From the NCBI GenBank assembly GCA_013399015.1, contig VWZX01002696.1, positions 62,001-126,000 on the forward strand: a stretch of 64,000 bases of DNA. The letters run 5' to 3'. The DNA comes from Galbula dea (lineage: Eukaryota > Chordata > Aves > Piciformes > Galbulidae). The notes beneath the pieces were generated by a model. That model saw only the letters and a list, made by a program, of their open reading frames with translations, did not search any database and was not told the origin of the DNA. The position numbers and the translations under genes are program-made. Positions 54,165 to 64,000 of this stretch are shown here, piece after piece (positions within the stretch are counted from its first letter, which is position 1; each line of letters opens with the position of its first letter).

Positions 54165-54936
54165 GTTACGAATGTCCTCTCCCAGACTCACAAGAGATCA
54201 TCTGTGATCATTTTATATTCCCTGCCAGATGTTTTGAACCTCCAGACAGAAATCCTCCCCTGTTAAATAGTCTCCTTCTTTGTCAAATTCAGTGTGTGAA
54301 TTGATGGCATTTTCTCATCCACTGTAAGATGATCCATTTTTGCTGGAGCTTTCTTGTTATTTTTCACCTTTTTATTTGTTCCCCATCTTTCTCCCAATAC
54401 TTGAATAACTACTTTTCTTTCCCATGATCATTCTCCCATAGTTTAGGGATCCATCTCCACCTCTCTGTTTCTCATGCCTGCAATTCCTTTTCATTCCCCT
54501 GCAATATGCCTCATCTTGGTTTATGGTCTTCAATCTTTGTTCCCAGCCTATTCTCCTCCTCCCCCTCCTGCAGGCATTGCCCACTCTCCCCAGAACTATT
54601 CTTATTCAAGGAGGGGCGGATGAAAGGGAGGGATTATTTTGCCTTACTCTATCAGGTCACCCTCCCTTTCGTGCATCTCCATACCTTGAAATCTTTCCCC
54701 TCCTTCCTGTTGTGATCTCAGCCTTTTCCTTCCTGCCTCTTTGGGTGAACACTCATAGACTCTGGCAGTGAAGCGTGCGGGCATAAAAAAGTCACTTTCT
54801 GTCTTCTGCATGTGTAGATAGATGAAAACAAAAATATCTGAGGCTTAGTTACGTCTAGCAGTTAACAAATAAAATATCTGCAGTAGTGCTTTCATGGCAG
54901 GGGCCAGCAGAGGAGCTTTGGCAGAAGGCCAAGCTA

Positions 54937-55226
54937 CGACATAGAACTCCTGTGGGGACGAGCCCCTCCTGAGCTCAGCACAGCCTCCGCGGGAAACGGG
55001 GAGTGAAGCCATGGTGTTAGGGTATGCCGGGAGTAGTCAGGTGCCAGAAAGTCGGGGATGGTGCTGACAAAAGGTTACTGGAGCTTTGAGGTTGTCCTAG
55101 TCGATACGAGGGGGACGACTAAGCACCGTTTGCTCCTAGGGAGCAGGTCCCATGGGGCTTACTCTGCCCTGCAGTGACGCGTTCTCGGCACCGTGGTGGA
55201 GGAGTTGGCCCTCCCCCCTGATTTCG
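54937..55226. promoter_or_regulatory. CpG-rich patch upstream of the main CpG island
   Basis: I count about 16 CpG dinucleotides in 290 bases, against almost none in the kilobases before it. GC content is also raised. It includes CTCCGCGGGAAACGGGG, TGACGCGTTCTCGGCACCG and a small stem TAGTCG/CGACTA (55098-55103 with 55116-55121). It lies about 1.7 kb before the TJP1 start codon and is separated from the main island by about 900 bases of AT-rich DNA. Such a patch is typical of unmethylated regulatory DNA, such as an enhancer, an alternative first exon or a divergent-transcript start. No coding frame of note is present. Confidence 0.5.
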
Positions 55227-56159
55227 GACTGCTGCCTTGGGAATTTGTTTCAGCTATTTCCTGGAATATGAATTTGTTTATTTTCAAAGGAGAACAAACG
55301 TGAAACTCATACAGCAGCTTTGGGTAGGGCTGTTCTTTGCAGAAGGGTGATTTGGATTATTGAATTAATGCCTCTTTTTTAAGAATTTAAGTACTTCTAA
55401 AGATTGCATGGAGCCTGAAAGCAGCTGGTAGCACATAGAAAGTACAACTGCAAGGAAGCAGTGGCCCTGACACCATGACTTTTACTGTCATCTGTGCCTC
55501 GTGAAATATTTGTAAACATTTGCAAGTGCAAAATACTCCAGTTCTGGTCTGGGATTTTTCCTCATCTGTTCCCCTTTCAGTGGAAGCTTATGTATCTGAT
55601 TAGTCATGGAACTTTTGCCCATTTTAAAGAGTAAATGACATAATAAACTATGGACCACAGTGATGTGGCTAATGCACAGAGCATACTATCTTTTCACTGA
55701 GGTCTGAAGCACTTCAGCAGGTATTATTTTGAAGTAGCTTGATTAACTTATAACTTGGTCCTACAAAACTTGGGAGCTTTCTGTGGCATGAGCATGATCC
55801 TGTTGTGTGTGAGTGTGCTGGAGTGTCAACTCCAGCTCCATTTGCAAATAGAGGCACCTCCCAAAAGTAAGATAACATCTTTAAAAGGTGTTTTTTCAGA
55901 TGGAAAAAATGTTTGCGGTGTTTTTCTTAGTGCTTGAATAAATACTTTGTAAAATACACTAAAACCCGTTGGCCTAGAAGAGCTGAAAAAGTTTATTTTT
56001 AAAGCCACAGGCAGCAGTTCATGCTGCTATAGGAAATGCTAAGGCTATGTAGTCACCACCTTAAACCAAATCAAATCTCCCAAGTTGTGTTTTCTTTGTG
56101 TCTTTATTGCGTTTATCTCAAGAACAAAATGTACAATTAGGAAGTTGAAAACTAATGTC
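55227..56159. other. AT-rich spacer between CpG patch and CpG island
   Basis: About 930 bases with few CpGs. Two 60-codon frames (55755-55937 plus, 55826-56008 minus) overlap on opposite strands and look like chance. No other feature was seen. Confidence 0.55.
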
Positions 56160-56499
56160 CCGCCCCTTCAAACAATAGACGAACACAAAAGCAGGTTTGA
56201 GCCCTAGCTGATTGAGGTCCCAGTTCTGCACTGGGTTCACAGGCGTGAGAGTCTATTTTCCCCACGGGTTTGCCGGAGCCGGCGCAGAGGAGAGCGCAAA
56301 TATTAGCCCTGCTCAGCCGTCCGTGGCCGAGCCGCCCCGCCGCTTGTGGACGGACCACAGCACAACCATACACGGGTTTCCCGTACCGGCCACCTCCCGT
56401 CAGCGTGTGCCTCTGCGCGCAGTAGCGAAGGCACTCAGCGGTACCAGGGTACTGAGGCCTTTGCCGCTCCGCTCCCTGCCGTTCAAACCGCCCCCCCCG

Positions 56500-56559
56500 N
56501 NNNNNNNNNNNNNNNNNNNNNNNNNNNNNNNNNNNNNNNNNNNNNNNNNNNNNNNNNNN
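56500..56559. other. Assembly gap (60 N)
   Basis: Sixty consecutive N follow a run of eight C and a G. The location, in the most GC-rich part of the promoter, suggests sequencing dropout. The true length is unknown. Frames that appear to cross this gap have no meaning. Confidence 1.
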
Positions 56560-56659
56560 TCCGCGCTCCGGCGGCGGCACCGCGGACGGGCTCGGTGGGC
56601 CCCGGCGTGCCAGGCGCCGCCGGGCGCGGGAGAAAGACCGGAGTTGTATCAAACTTAAA

Positions 56660-56708
56660 TCTCTTCTCCCCTTCCTCTTTCTCTTTCTTTCTTCCTTCCT
56701 CCTCCCCC
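56660..56708 (+). promoter_or_regulatory. 49-base pyrimidine tract in TJP1 5' region
   Basis: Every base from 56,660 to 56,708 on plus is C or T, with TTCC and CTTT words, and the tract continues CT-rich after one A. It lies about 170-220 bases before the start codon, either in the core promoter or in the 5' UTR. If it is close to the 5' end of the mRNA it would resemble a pyrimidine-rich initiator; it may also form H-DNA. Confidence 0.7.
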
Positions 56709-56880
56709 ATCCCCGCCCCTTTCCTGCCGCCCTCCTCTTCCTCCTCCTCCCTGCGCTCTGGGATGTTTATTCGGGCAGCTCCGTGAGGCGCGAGTGGCGG
56801 TGGGGAGTTTTTCTCCCCCGGCCTGAGGAGTTGCAGGCGCGCACACGCTCGCCCTACTCTGGGGGAGAGAAGGAAACAAA

Positions 56881-56913
56881 ATGTCTGCCAGGGCCGCGGC
56901 AGCTTCTACTAAG
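56881..56913 (+). CDS. TJP1: TJP1 (ZO-1) first coding exon, partial
   Basis: The ATG at 56,881 has A at -3 (AACAAAATGT). It opens 11 codons, MSARAAAASTK, that end exactly at a consensus splice donor (AAG|GTAAGG, intron from 56,914). Human ZO-1 begins MSARAAAAKST before the segment leading into PDZ1, so the first eight residues are identical and the rest is a permutation of S, T and K. ZO-1 is a membrane-associated guanylate kinase scaffold with three PDZ domains, SH3, a guanylate-kinase-like domain and a C-terminal ZU5 domain. It links claudins, occludin and JAMs to actin at tight junctions. None of these domains is in the window: only the disordered N-terminal tip is encoded here. The exon ends in phase 0, so the next exon should start in frame with the residues before PDZ1. 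Setting in a CpG island supports a real first exon. The call rests on 11 residues plus context, so another gene with a similar start remains possible. Confidence 0.75.
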
Positions 56914-59900
56914 GTAAGGCTCAGCCCTGGGGTGGTGGTGCTCCCTCACCGCTCTAATCCCCGCCGTCCACCCGACGCGCTTTTGGTGGTGCCGCCTTGC
57001 AGCCTTCTGCCGTGCTGGGCAGCCTGCGTCCCGCCGAGCCCGTTGTCCTGGCGGCCGCGGCTTCCCTCGCCCGCCCCGGGGATGCGGGCAGCCGGGGCGG
57101 AGGGCGCTCGGTCTCAGGGGGGGTGGGCGAGGTGAGTCGGGACCTCCCAGCCGCCTTCCCTGGGCGGCTGGCGAGCTTTCTTCCCGCCTGCTAGTCGCGC
57201 CGAGCTCTCTCGCAGGTGGCTCAGAGGCCCCCTCTCCCTCCAGGCCCGGGGCCGTTGCCCCCCTAGCCACCGCCCGCGGCGGTTCCCCGCCCGCTCGCCT
57301 ACCTGTTGGATGTATGGTGACGCCCGGCTGGCGGGCGGGGAGCGCCGCGGGCGCCGGGCCCCAGTGGCGGGACGTGTCCGAGCTGACCGGCGCGCTCCCA
57401 TGGATCCGGCCTCAGTCCGGCCCTCGCTCGGCCCCCAGGAGAAGCCCTCGGTATCGGCCCGAGCCGCGCTCTCGGCGGATGCGGGGCAGAGGCGCTCTGG
57501 GACAGGCCGTGCCCTTTTGTTCCAGGCTGAAGAGTCAGATAGCAATTGGGAAAGGTTTAACTGGGAGAGTCCAGTACTGCAGGATTTTTCTGTGGCCGCT
57601 GAATCAGTCGTGGATGATTGTTGCTGACATACGGTAAACAGATTTGGGGTGGCAGTAATCCTTCAGAAAGTTGTGCAGGTCCTCCACCTGATCTGGAGGT
57701 GTTCATGGTGCAGGTGCACGTTGCAGGGTGTGTACTCTGACCTCCCCTCGCACTGCCGGGGCGGTGAGTAATGCTGAACGTCCCCGAGGGAAAGAGGTGG
57801 AGTTAGGAACGCTCAACAGGTTAGTTTTCCTTCGTGTAAAATTAAAGGTTGGCTTAGAAACTACTTTGAATTTAAATTTCGAACTGATTTTTAGCTGTGA
57901 CTCTTCAGTAGCTCCCTGGCTTCAGCGTTCCGAGCTCCCTTCGTGTGCTCGCTCGTTTTGCTGGAGCTCGGCTTAGTGGTGTTTGCTCTGGAGTGAAACT
58001 ATGCGGTTTCGGTCTGATGTCACTTACTGGTACGCACTTAATCAGAAGTGATGTTCTGCAGGGTGAAGCAAAATGCACACCTTATTGCATTACTACTGAA
58101 AAAATGCGGACTGCTTAAAATACTAAGTTACTGGTAAACTTACAACTTGTAAGATTTTGTTAGCTACGGTGATTATATTAACTCCAAACTCTTAATTTGA
58201 CTTTGAAGGTGTATTCAAGACAACTTCAGCTTCTGTAGTGCTATTTGAGAAACTTTTAATGCTAGTCTTAGCTGACTGAGTTGCATGCCCACTTCTAAGT
58301 ATGCTTTCTGAGATCTTTTATTACATTTTAATATATATGTGTGCAGATTTCAACAATAAATGCATATGATGGGAGAAGTAGTTCATTTTAACCTTTCAAA
58401 CATATAATTTCAATACTTCAAACTGTTGGTATCACTTGGCTATAGAGACAGATAAAGCATACTTATTTCCTTGCTCAAATGCATTTATATTAGCAACAAA
58501 CAGGACTTGAAGATAAATGTTGGTTTTGCTTCTAAAAAGAATAGTATTTGCTACGATTCTGCCACACAAGATATTGTGAGAAATTATGTCAACTTAAATA
58601 TTGTTTCCTGTTGTATGAAGGTGGGGTGCAAGGTTCCTGCTTCCAGTTCAGAGTACTTTCTTAAAATACAGCTGTTTTGTGAAGCTGTGGAAAAATATGG
58701 CCTTTTACACATCCTTGTGTCATCTTTAAAAAAAATATTTTTTAATACAGAAGTGTATCTGTTTTGGCTGTAGACTCATGTACAGACTGGTGAAAATTGG
58801 AAATTTGTGTCTTATGATAGCAGTTACTTGAAACTTCCTCCAGATCGTGGTCATATCAGATTGGCCCTTTGAGCATGTAAACATGTATACACTATCAGCC
58901 AAACTAATTACACTGAAAGGTATGTTAATTTAAGATGTTGCAAAATATAGTCTTCTTCAACTTTTAATTCCTCACCGGTAGACTTTCAGATTTTGTAAAA
59001 AACATACCTTTTTTATATAAAAGGCATGTCTGTCTCTTTTCCTAAGTCCTGTAACTTTTTCCATGTAAATTCTTACAGTCTGTAGTAGCCTTTTATCAAA
59101 GTTATTTCTTACCTTTTTGATCACAGAAATGTCTTTGGAGACTTCTGTGATTCTGTGACTAGGATCTTATGCATACAACTCATTTGAATTCCCTTGTCAA
59201 AAGAGAAATCCTGTCAATGGGTGTATAGTGTTATTTCTACTTCAGCTGTTAGTTCCTGGGCTACTATTCATATAGTTTTAATAGTTGTAGATGGGAGGAT
59301 TATAAATGTTTTAGAAATACTGGAATAATGGAGGACTTCTATGTTCAAGTTTCAGATCTTGTTTTCTTTGGGCATGCTATCTGGTTTCTCATTTTTGGGG
59401 TTGTGATACTTTTTTAAAACACTGTAAATGGTTTTCTCTTAATACATTTTGGCCTTGTGGGCCTTGTGTGTGTGTCCACATTTATGTTGGCACACTTCAC
59501 CAGAAGAGAACTAAAAAACCCCTTTTTATTAGCTGAATAATTCTTATTTATACTTGAGGGAATCTTGGCTGCTGTGATTGATTGTGTTATGCCCTATTAT
59601 CAGCAGTCTTTATGCTACCTTCTGCTGCCCTTAAGTTTTGGTTACTTAGCTTTTTCCTCCACTATGCTGTAGAAGAATTTGGTTTTATTAAGGTTTTAAA
59701 TGCTTGCTGTAGCTGTTGGTAATATACAGTAGAAAATGGTGAGAGAAGTGAAAGCTTGCTTGCAGTCTAATCTAGTGGTGGCTGTGATTGCAAAATGTAA
59801 GGGGCCTAATCTCTTCTGATGTCTTTTTGAACAATGCTAATGGATGCTGTGGGAATGACTGTGTCAGGGTATTAGTAATGAGATGTAAAGCTTTCCACCT

Positions 59901-62900
59901 TTAAGCTGAGGGTTCAAATATAGTCCACATTGGTAAAAAAATAGAAATGCCTTTAAGTAGTAAATATGGGGACAGAACTTCTTTAGTTCTTGAACCTGGG
60001 TTCTTGAGAGTTCTTTCTAGTTTTGAATATACGCATAAAGACTATTTCCCAGTCTTTCAGCTCAGTTCTGTAATTAATTGGGTTTTGGTTTTTCTAACTC
60101 TTTCTAGCTCCAGGCACATATCTATTACCTACCACTTCAATTGGAAGTTGAGAAGTTGATCCTGTTAACAGTTCAAGGCTTGCTGATGGCAAGGACTCTG
60201 GTTTCCTCTGCTAGCGGGAATGACGTATGATTTACATAAGTGTGGGTTAGCATTCTCCCCCAGATCCTACTTGGAGACACCAATGTAGTTGTTTATTGTA
60301 GAAGATATGCACGCAGGCTTTTGAAGTGTTTTTTAATGTGCTCTAATCTATGAGATAGCTAAGTTTGGAAGAGTATTTTGGTTTTCCCATTTAAGTCTAT
60401 ATGTACACTATAATGTTAGATCAGTTCCAGGTTCTTGGTGAGATACTTTAACTAAAACAATGAAAAAGAAATAAGTATGTAGAAAATGTGTATAGGGAAA
60501 TAACATCAAGTAGAAATGAGCTGAGGATTTAGTTTTAACATCAGAATCTACCTTCTACTTGGAAAAAAAAAGGGATCCTGTAAAATGACTGCATTTAATT
60601 TTGACAGTGTTTCCCATATTTGGACCTTGGGAAGCACTGTTTTGTTGTCAAAGAAGAAATTATCTATGTAACTTAAACTTTGGATTTGGATATTTAAAAA
60701 TTCCGACTGTTACAGTTATGGCTATAGGCAACTTCAGCTAGCAAATGACAGTTAAGGTGCCTTTTTCTGTATGAATTTTGTTGTAATGTGAGACCCATGA
60801 GCTCCACACTCCTCTGTAGGTCATTATGAGGTATATTCTGGAGTTTGCTTCTGATTCAACATGCAGCAGAAAGATTACTGTAATGTAAACAGAGCTTGAA
60901 ATCTGACTATGCCTGGGAATTGGTTCCACCTGTATAGAGTGGAAAATCAGTAAGACCATATCAGTGTCCAGCTAGCTAATCTTTGTTTCAAGGAAAACAT
61001 CTATAAATGGGTTATTGTATGTCATAAGTATTTTAATATGCATGTTGTACTACTATTTACATACTATGAGAACAGATACTGGGCTTTTGTCTATGCAAAG
61101 AAAAAAAAGGCTCAAAACATGGTCTTTTGAATTGGTGCTTGAAGTCAGGAGTGGTCATTAAGCTTGAATGTATGTCCACCTTGATACTACAATGGACCAT
61201 AATGGTCAAAACTTTCTGGTATGGGGACTCAAGAAAAGACTTGGTAACAGGTCCTCAGTGTAAGATACTGAGTTGAAAACAGAGGCGTAACTGGTGAACT
61301 ATTCAAACTGAATTGTGCTAAATACTTTGGGTTTATTATTTGAAGTGCTATGCAAAAGGTCTTGTCTATCTTAAGTTAAAGCACGCATCCAAAAACTTGG
61401 TATCAAAGTCAGATATGTTCCGACTAAGGACCCAACTGTTCAATCACTTTGTTGCAGGCCATGCCAGTAAGCTTGCAGTATGAAATAGGATGCTCCCTTC
61501 TGTTTTGTTCGCCTGTACTCTATAACTAGAGGAAAGGTGATGTCTTGTGTCTGTCAGGGGAGCGTGAGGGAAATCAGATTACAGTCACAGTGTGGGGAGA
61601 GTAAAACCATATGTGTGTCTGTGTCAGAATTAATAGTCTCAATGTTGGGTTTGTTAACACTGTGTCAAATTCTAAGTGTATGTTTGCATTCAGGGGTAGT
61701 ATTTGAAGCAAATGCTTATTGTTAAGTTTATGGGCTGTCTGAAGTTATGTAATCTGTACAGCAAACTGCCCTGTGGTTAAGACAGACATCAGTCATTAAT
61801 TAATATCTCCAAAATTTTTCCTGATAATCATAGTATAAATGTAACAGAAATTTATAGCAAACTGTGCTCGGTGTTTTCTCGGGCAAATATGTAGCTAATG
61901 GCTTCTTCACTAAGTGTACTGATTAAGCAAACAGCTGTAGGGAAGTCTGAAAATGAATCTGCGATTCTGTGCAGTGAATTTATGCTGAATCCAAAAGTCC
62001 TGAAATGAAAACATTTTCTGTCCATATAATTATGCTATTTTAGGTACCTATTATTCAAATATGCACTCTACACTTGTAAATAGTAGGTGTGCCCTTGTTT
62101 TAAGTGCTGGTGATGTGAGGAACACGATCATCTGGGTGACGGAAGGTCCAGTGTGTCTCCCTTGGATCCTGCAGAGAACAAGGACTGCTGAGGCTACAGG
62201 TGTGGTGACTTGTCTAGGGACAGTGCTGTCTGCTTGGTTATCCTTGGGATTTTTCTGCTGTGGAATATCCTTAGATAACTCCTTAAGCCACAAGCCTTGC
62301 GGGCTGTTTGAGCTATGTAGGTGGGCTACTACGGGGTTGGAGAACTGGCCCTGTGTTGGCCGGACTGAGCACTTCACCCACGTTTGTTTTTCCTAACTCT
62401 GCAGGATCTTTAGTAGCTCTTTAAAGTTGTTTCCTGCCTTTGCACCTCAGGGATCTATTTAGACATTTGGAAAAATGGAGTATGTTGTAGGTGCTAAAAA
62501 TTTAAATATTGGCTTTATGTTAAAATAGTATTTATTTCCTCAAGAGTATTTGGTAATCTCTAATAGGCTTCTTGTTTCCTAATCCATTATAAACAGATGT
62601 TCTGCCCTTTTGTGGTGGGGGAGGGCAGCCGAAATTCAGTAAGATCGTAGTAGTAGGGAATGTTGTGTTGGAGAACTTCGTATTCTTAGGAGAAGTGGAT
62701 AGGAGTACTGTTGACCTTTTTGGCCTGCATAACTCATCATAAGGTGTGTTCTTAGTTTTCGGTAGCACAAGAAGCAGTAAAACAGAACTTGATATTGCTC
62801 CAATAGTTTTCTTGTCTCCCCACCCCCACATATGCAAAGTACTGATTTGCTAAAAATAGAAATTGAGCAAAAGTAGGCAGTTTCTTTGATTTGTAGCTCC

Positions 62901-64000
62901 AAGCCTTTTCCTGGTATGTACTGCACTGAAGAGTAGTCTTCTGTCTTCCTCACCACTGCCTTTTGTATTTGATTTCTTTTTTAGAAACTTAATTACAAAA
63001 TATTTCCCCCCACCCCTCCTAAGCCAGGCAGTAATTAGTTTTCAACTCATGATCCTTTGGGATTGTGTAGACTGTTCCTTGCCCAGTTTGAATGGGGTCC
63101 GGTAACATGTCTTCCCCTCTGCCCTACTGGGTCAGCAGTCATTTTTAACAAATGGCCTCCATTTATTTATCCAGCTTTAAACTTTTTTGGTAAATATTAA
63201 ATACCCCTGTTTCAGCTATTTACACTCTAGGCTGGTTATTGTTTTTTACGATGTATCCAGATGGGACATAGAATAAGCAGAATACATAGAGAGTGTCTCT
63301 TTTAGATTTGTTAATAAACTTTAGACCATACAATCAAGCTTTTGGACATAGATCTTTGAGAAGACTTGGTGTGCCCCTTTCCTACAGACATTGTTGATCG
63401 TCTCCTGTTAGACCATGGACCCTACAACAGTGTCACTTGGTTATATTCATTATGAAGTTGGATAATACAAGAATTAAGAAGTAGTAACTTGTAGCTGAAG
63501 AGGCACTGCTCAGTTTAAGTAGAGTTCATTAAAAGGATAGCCTTCAATTTTAACTAGAAGCAGCAGTGTAATGAAATGAGCTTGTGAAATGTGAACAATT
63601 ATGTCAATTTTTATATTAATTAAATCAAGAGCAATGGTGACAGGAGTTTGCAGGGCTCACCTAGCACACATTGCTGTAAAATGTGTGGGTTTTTTTTAAA
63701 TTAGAAGTCTTAAAAAATGTAGATGAGAGAATATTTACACAGTTAGCTTCATTGAAAATTTAATAGGCTTAAATTACAGCATGGGAAGAATTTAGAAATT
63801 AGAAACAAGTTGTTTCTAGTAGAAAGTAACAATTGGCATTACTGTAACTATAAAACTCTAGAAGTAACTTTAAAGGGTGCTACTTGACAATGTGAAATCA
63901 AATAATTAGTCAGTTTTGGATAATATGGGATCAGGATAGTACCTGGGGTTAAGTATGCCAAGTATTGTTTATCTGAACAAATTCCAAGACTCATAATAAA
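56914..64000 (+). other. TJP1: TJP1 intron 1, 5' part
   Basis: The intron begins GTAAGG and runs past the end of the window, so it is longer than 7 kb. After the CpG island the sequence is AT-rich with no clear CR1 copy. I looked for a frame encoding the start of the ZO-1 PDZ1 region and found none, so exon 2 lies outside. Points of note are a second donor-like site (GAG|GTGAGT) at 57,131/57,132, an acceptor-like CCCTTTTGTTCCAG ending at 57,525, and a GC-richer island near 62,060-62,396. Frames of 60-110 codons in this region show no known domain. Confidence 0.65.
57094..57127 (+). promoter_or_regulatory. Possible G-quadruplex motif at start of intron 1
   Basis: Four G runs occur on plus: GGGG, GGG, a run of seven G, and GGG, with intervening stretches of about 4, 12 and 1 bases. 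The middle loop is longer than the strict definition allows, so folding is possible but not certain. It sits just inside the intron of a CpG-island promoter, where such motifs are common. Confidence 0.4.

Larger units (their letters stand above)
44091..54936. other. Intergenic stretch upstream of the TJP1 promoter, no gene seen
   Basis: About 10.8 kb, mostly AT-rich. A GC-richer patch lies at about 45825-46195 and ends in AATAAA. Simple repeats occur near 53566-53642 and 54112-54164. Frames of 60-120 codons show no domain. If TJP1 has upstream alternative first exons in this species they could lie here, but none can be picked out by eye. Confidence 0.5.
56160..57620 (+). promoter_or_regulatory. 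TJP1: CpG-island promoter of TJP1
   Basis: CpG dinucleotides become dense from about 56,160 and stay so to about 57,620, thinning by 58,000. There is no TATA box near the coding exon. Instead there is a GC box CCCCGCCCC (56711-56719), an uninterrupted 49-base pyrimidine run (56660-56708), and further CT-rich sequence to about 56,755. This is the usual form of a housekeeping-type promoter with dispersed starts. The island spans the start codon at 56,881 and the first part of intron 1. The exact transcription start cannot be read from sequence; the pyrimidine-rich zone 56,660-56,760 is the likely area. A 60-base assembly gap lies inside the island. Divergent transcription from such islands is common, but no minus-strand gene is visible. 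Confidence 0.85.

Noticed and set aside
56152..56786. Frames of up to 166 codons on both strands crossing the N gap in the CpG island
   Set aside because: They pass through 60 unknown bases, and the GC-rich composition keeps stops rare. No domain or codon bias supports them.
56854..57545. Two long minus-strand frames (138 and 143 codons) antisense to TJP1 exon 1
   Set aside because: They are arginine- and proline-rich, as expected for CpG-island sequence read in any frame. No homology recognised.
59110..59160. TTCTGTGATTCTGTGAC, similar to a CR1 tail
   Set aside because: Only the tail-like words are present, with no CR1 body beside them. Too short to call an element.
1..64000. CRISPR arrays, bacterial operons, tRNA or rRNA genes, complete retroviruses
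   Set aside because: No regularly spaced direct repeats, no cloverleaf or rRNA motifs and no gag/pol/env coding were seen. The sequence is vertebrate nuclear DNA.

Overview
The window reads as vertebrate nuclear DNA, and specifically avian. It is AT-rich, intron-poor and CpG-depleted, and it carries several CR1-type non-LTR retrotransposon fragments with the 3' tail of tandem ATTCTGTGATTCT / ATTCTATGATTCTATGA units typical of bird CR1. There is no bacterial gene organisation, no dense coding and no CRISPR array. The species cannot be fixed from the sequence alone.

Layout: positions 1 to about 56,160 are a gene-poor stretch with no coding exon I can support. It contains five recognisable CR1 fragments: about 1331-1445 on minus, 9895-11615 on plus, 26075-26393 on plus, 27677-28470 on minus and 43945-44090 on minus. 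It also holds two or three GC-richer patches that may be old solo LTRs or exons of unknown transcripts, a few microsatellites, and a striking AT-rich inverted repeat at 29592-29747. A small CpG-rich patch at about 54,937-55,226 comes before the main island.

From about 56,160 to 57,620 there is a strong CpG island broken by a 60-base assembly gap (56,500-56,559). Inside it an ATG at 56,881 opens an 11-codon reading frame (MSARAAAASTK) that runs straight into a consensus splice donor at 56,914. This matches the N terminus of the tight-junction scaffold ZO-1 (human TJP1 starts MSARAAAAKST). I therefore call it the first coding exon of TJP1, with the CpG island as its promoter. The rest of the window (56,914-64,000) is the 5' part of TJP1 intron 1; the next coding exon, which begins the PDZ1 region, is not in view.

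So the window holds one gene start, its promoter, and a long upstream flank with repeats. I found no operon-like or novel multi-gene system. The best leads are regulatory or structural: the upstream CpG patch, the possible alternative exons at the promoter, the AT-rich inverted repeat, and several unexplained GC-rich or long-ORF patches.
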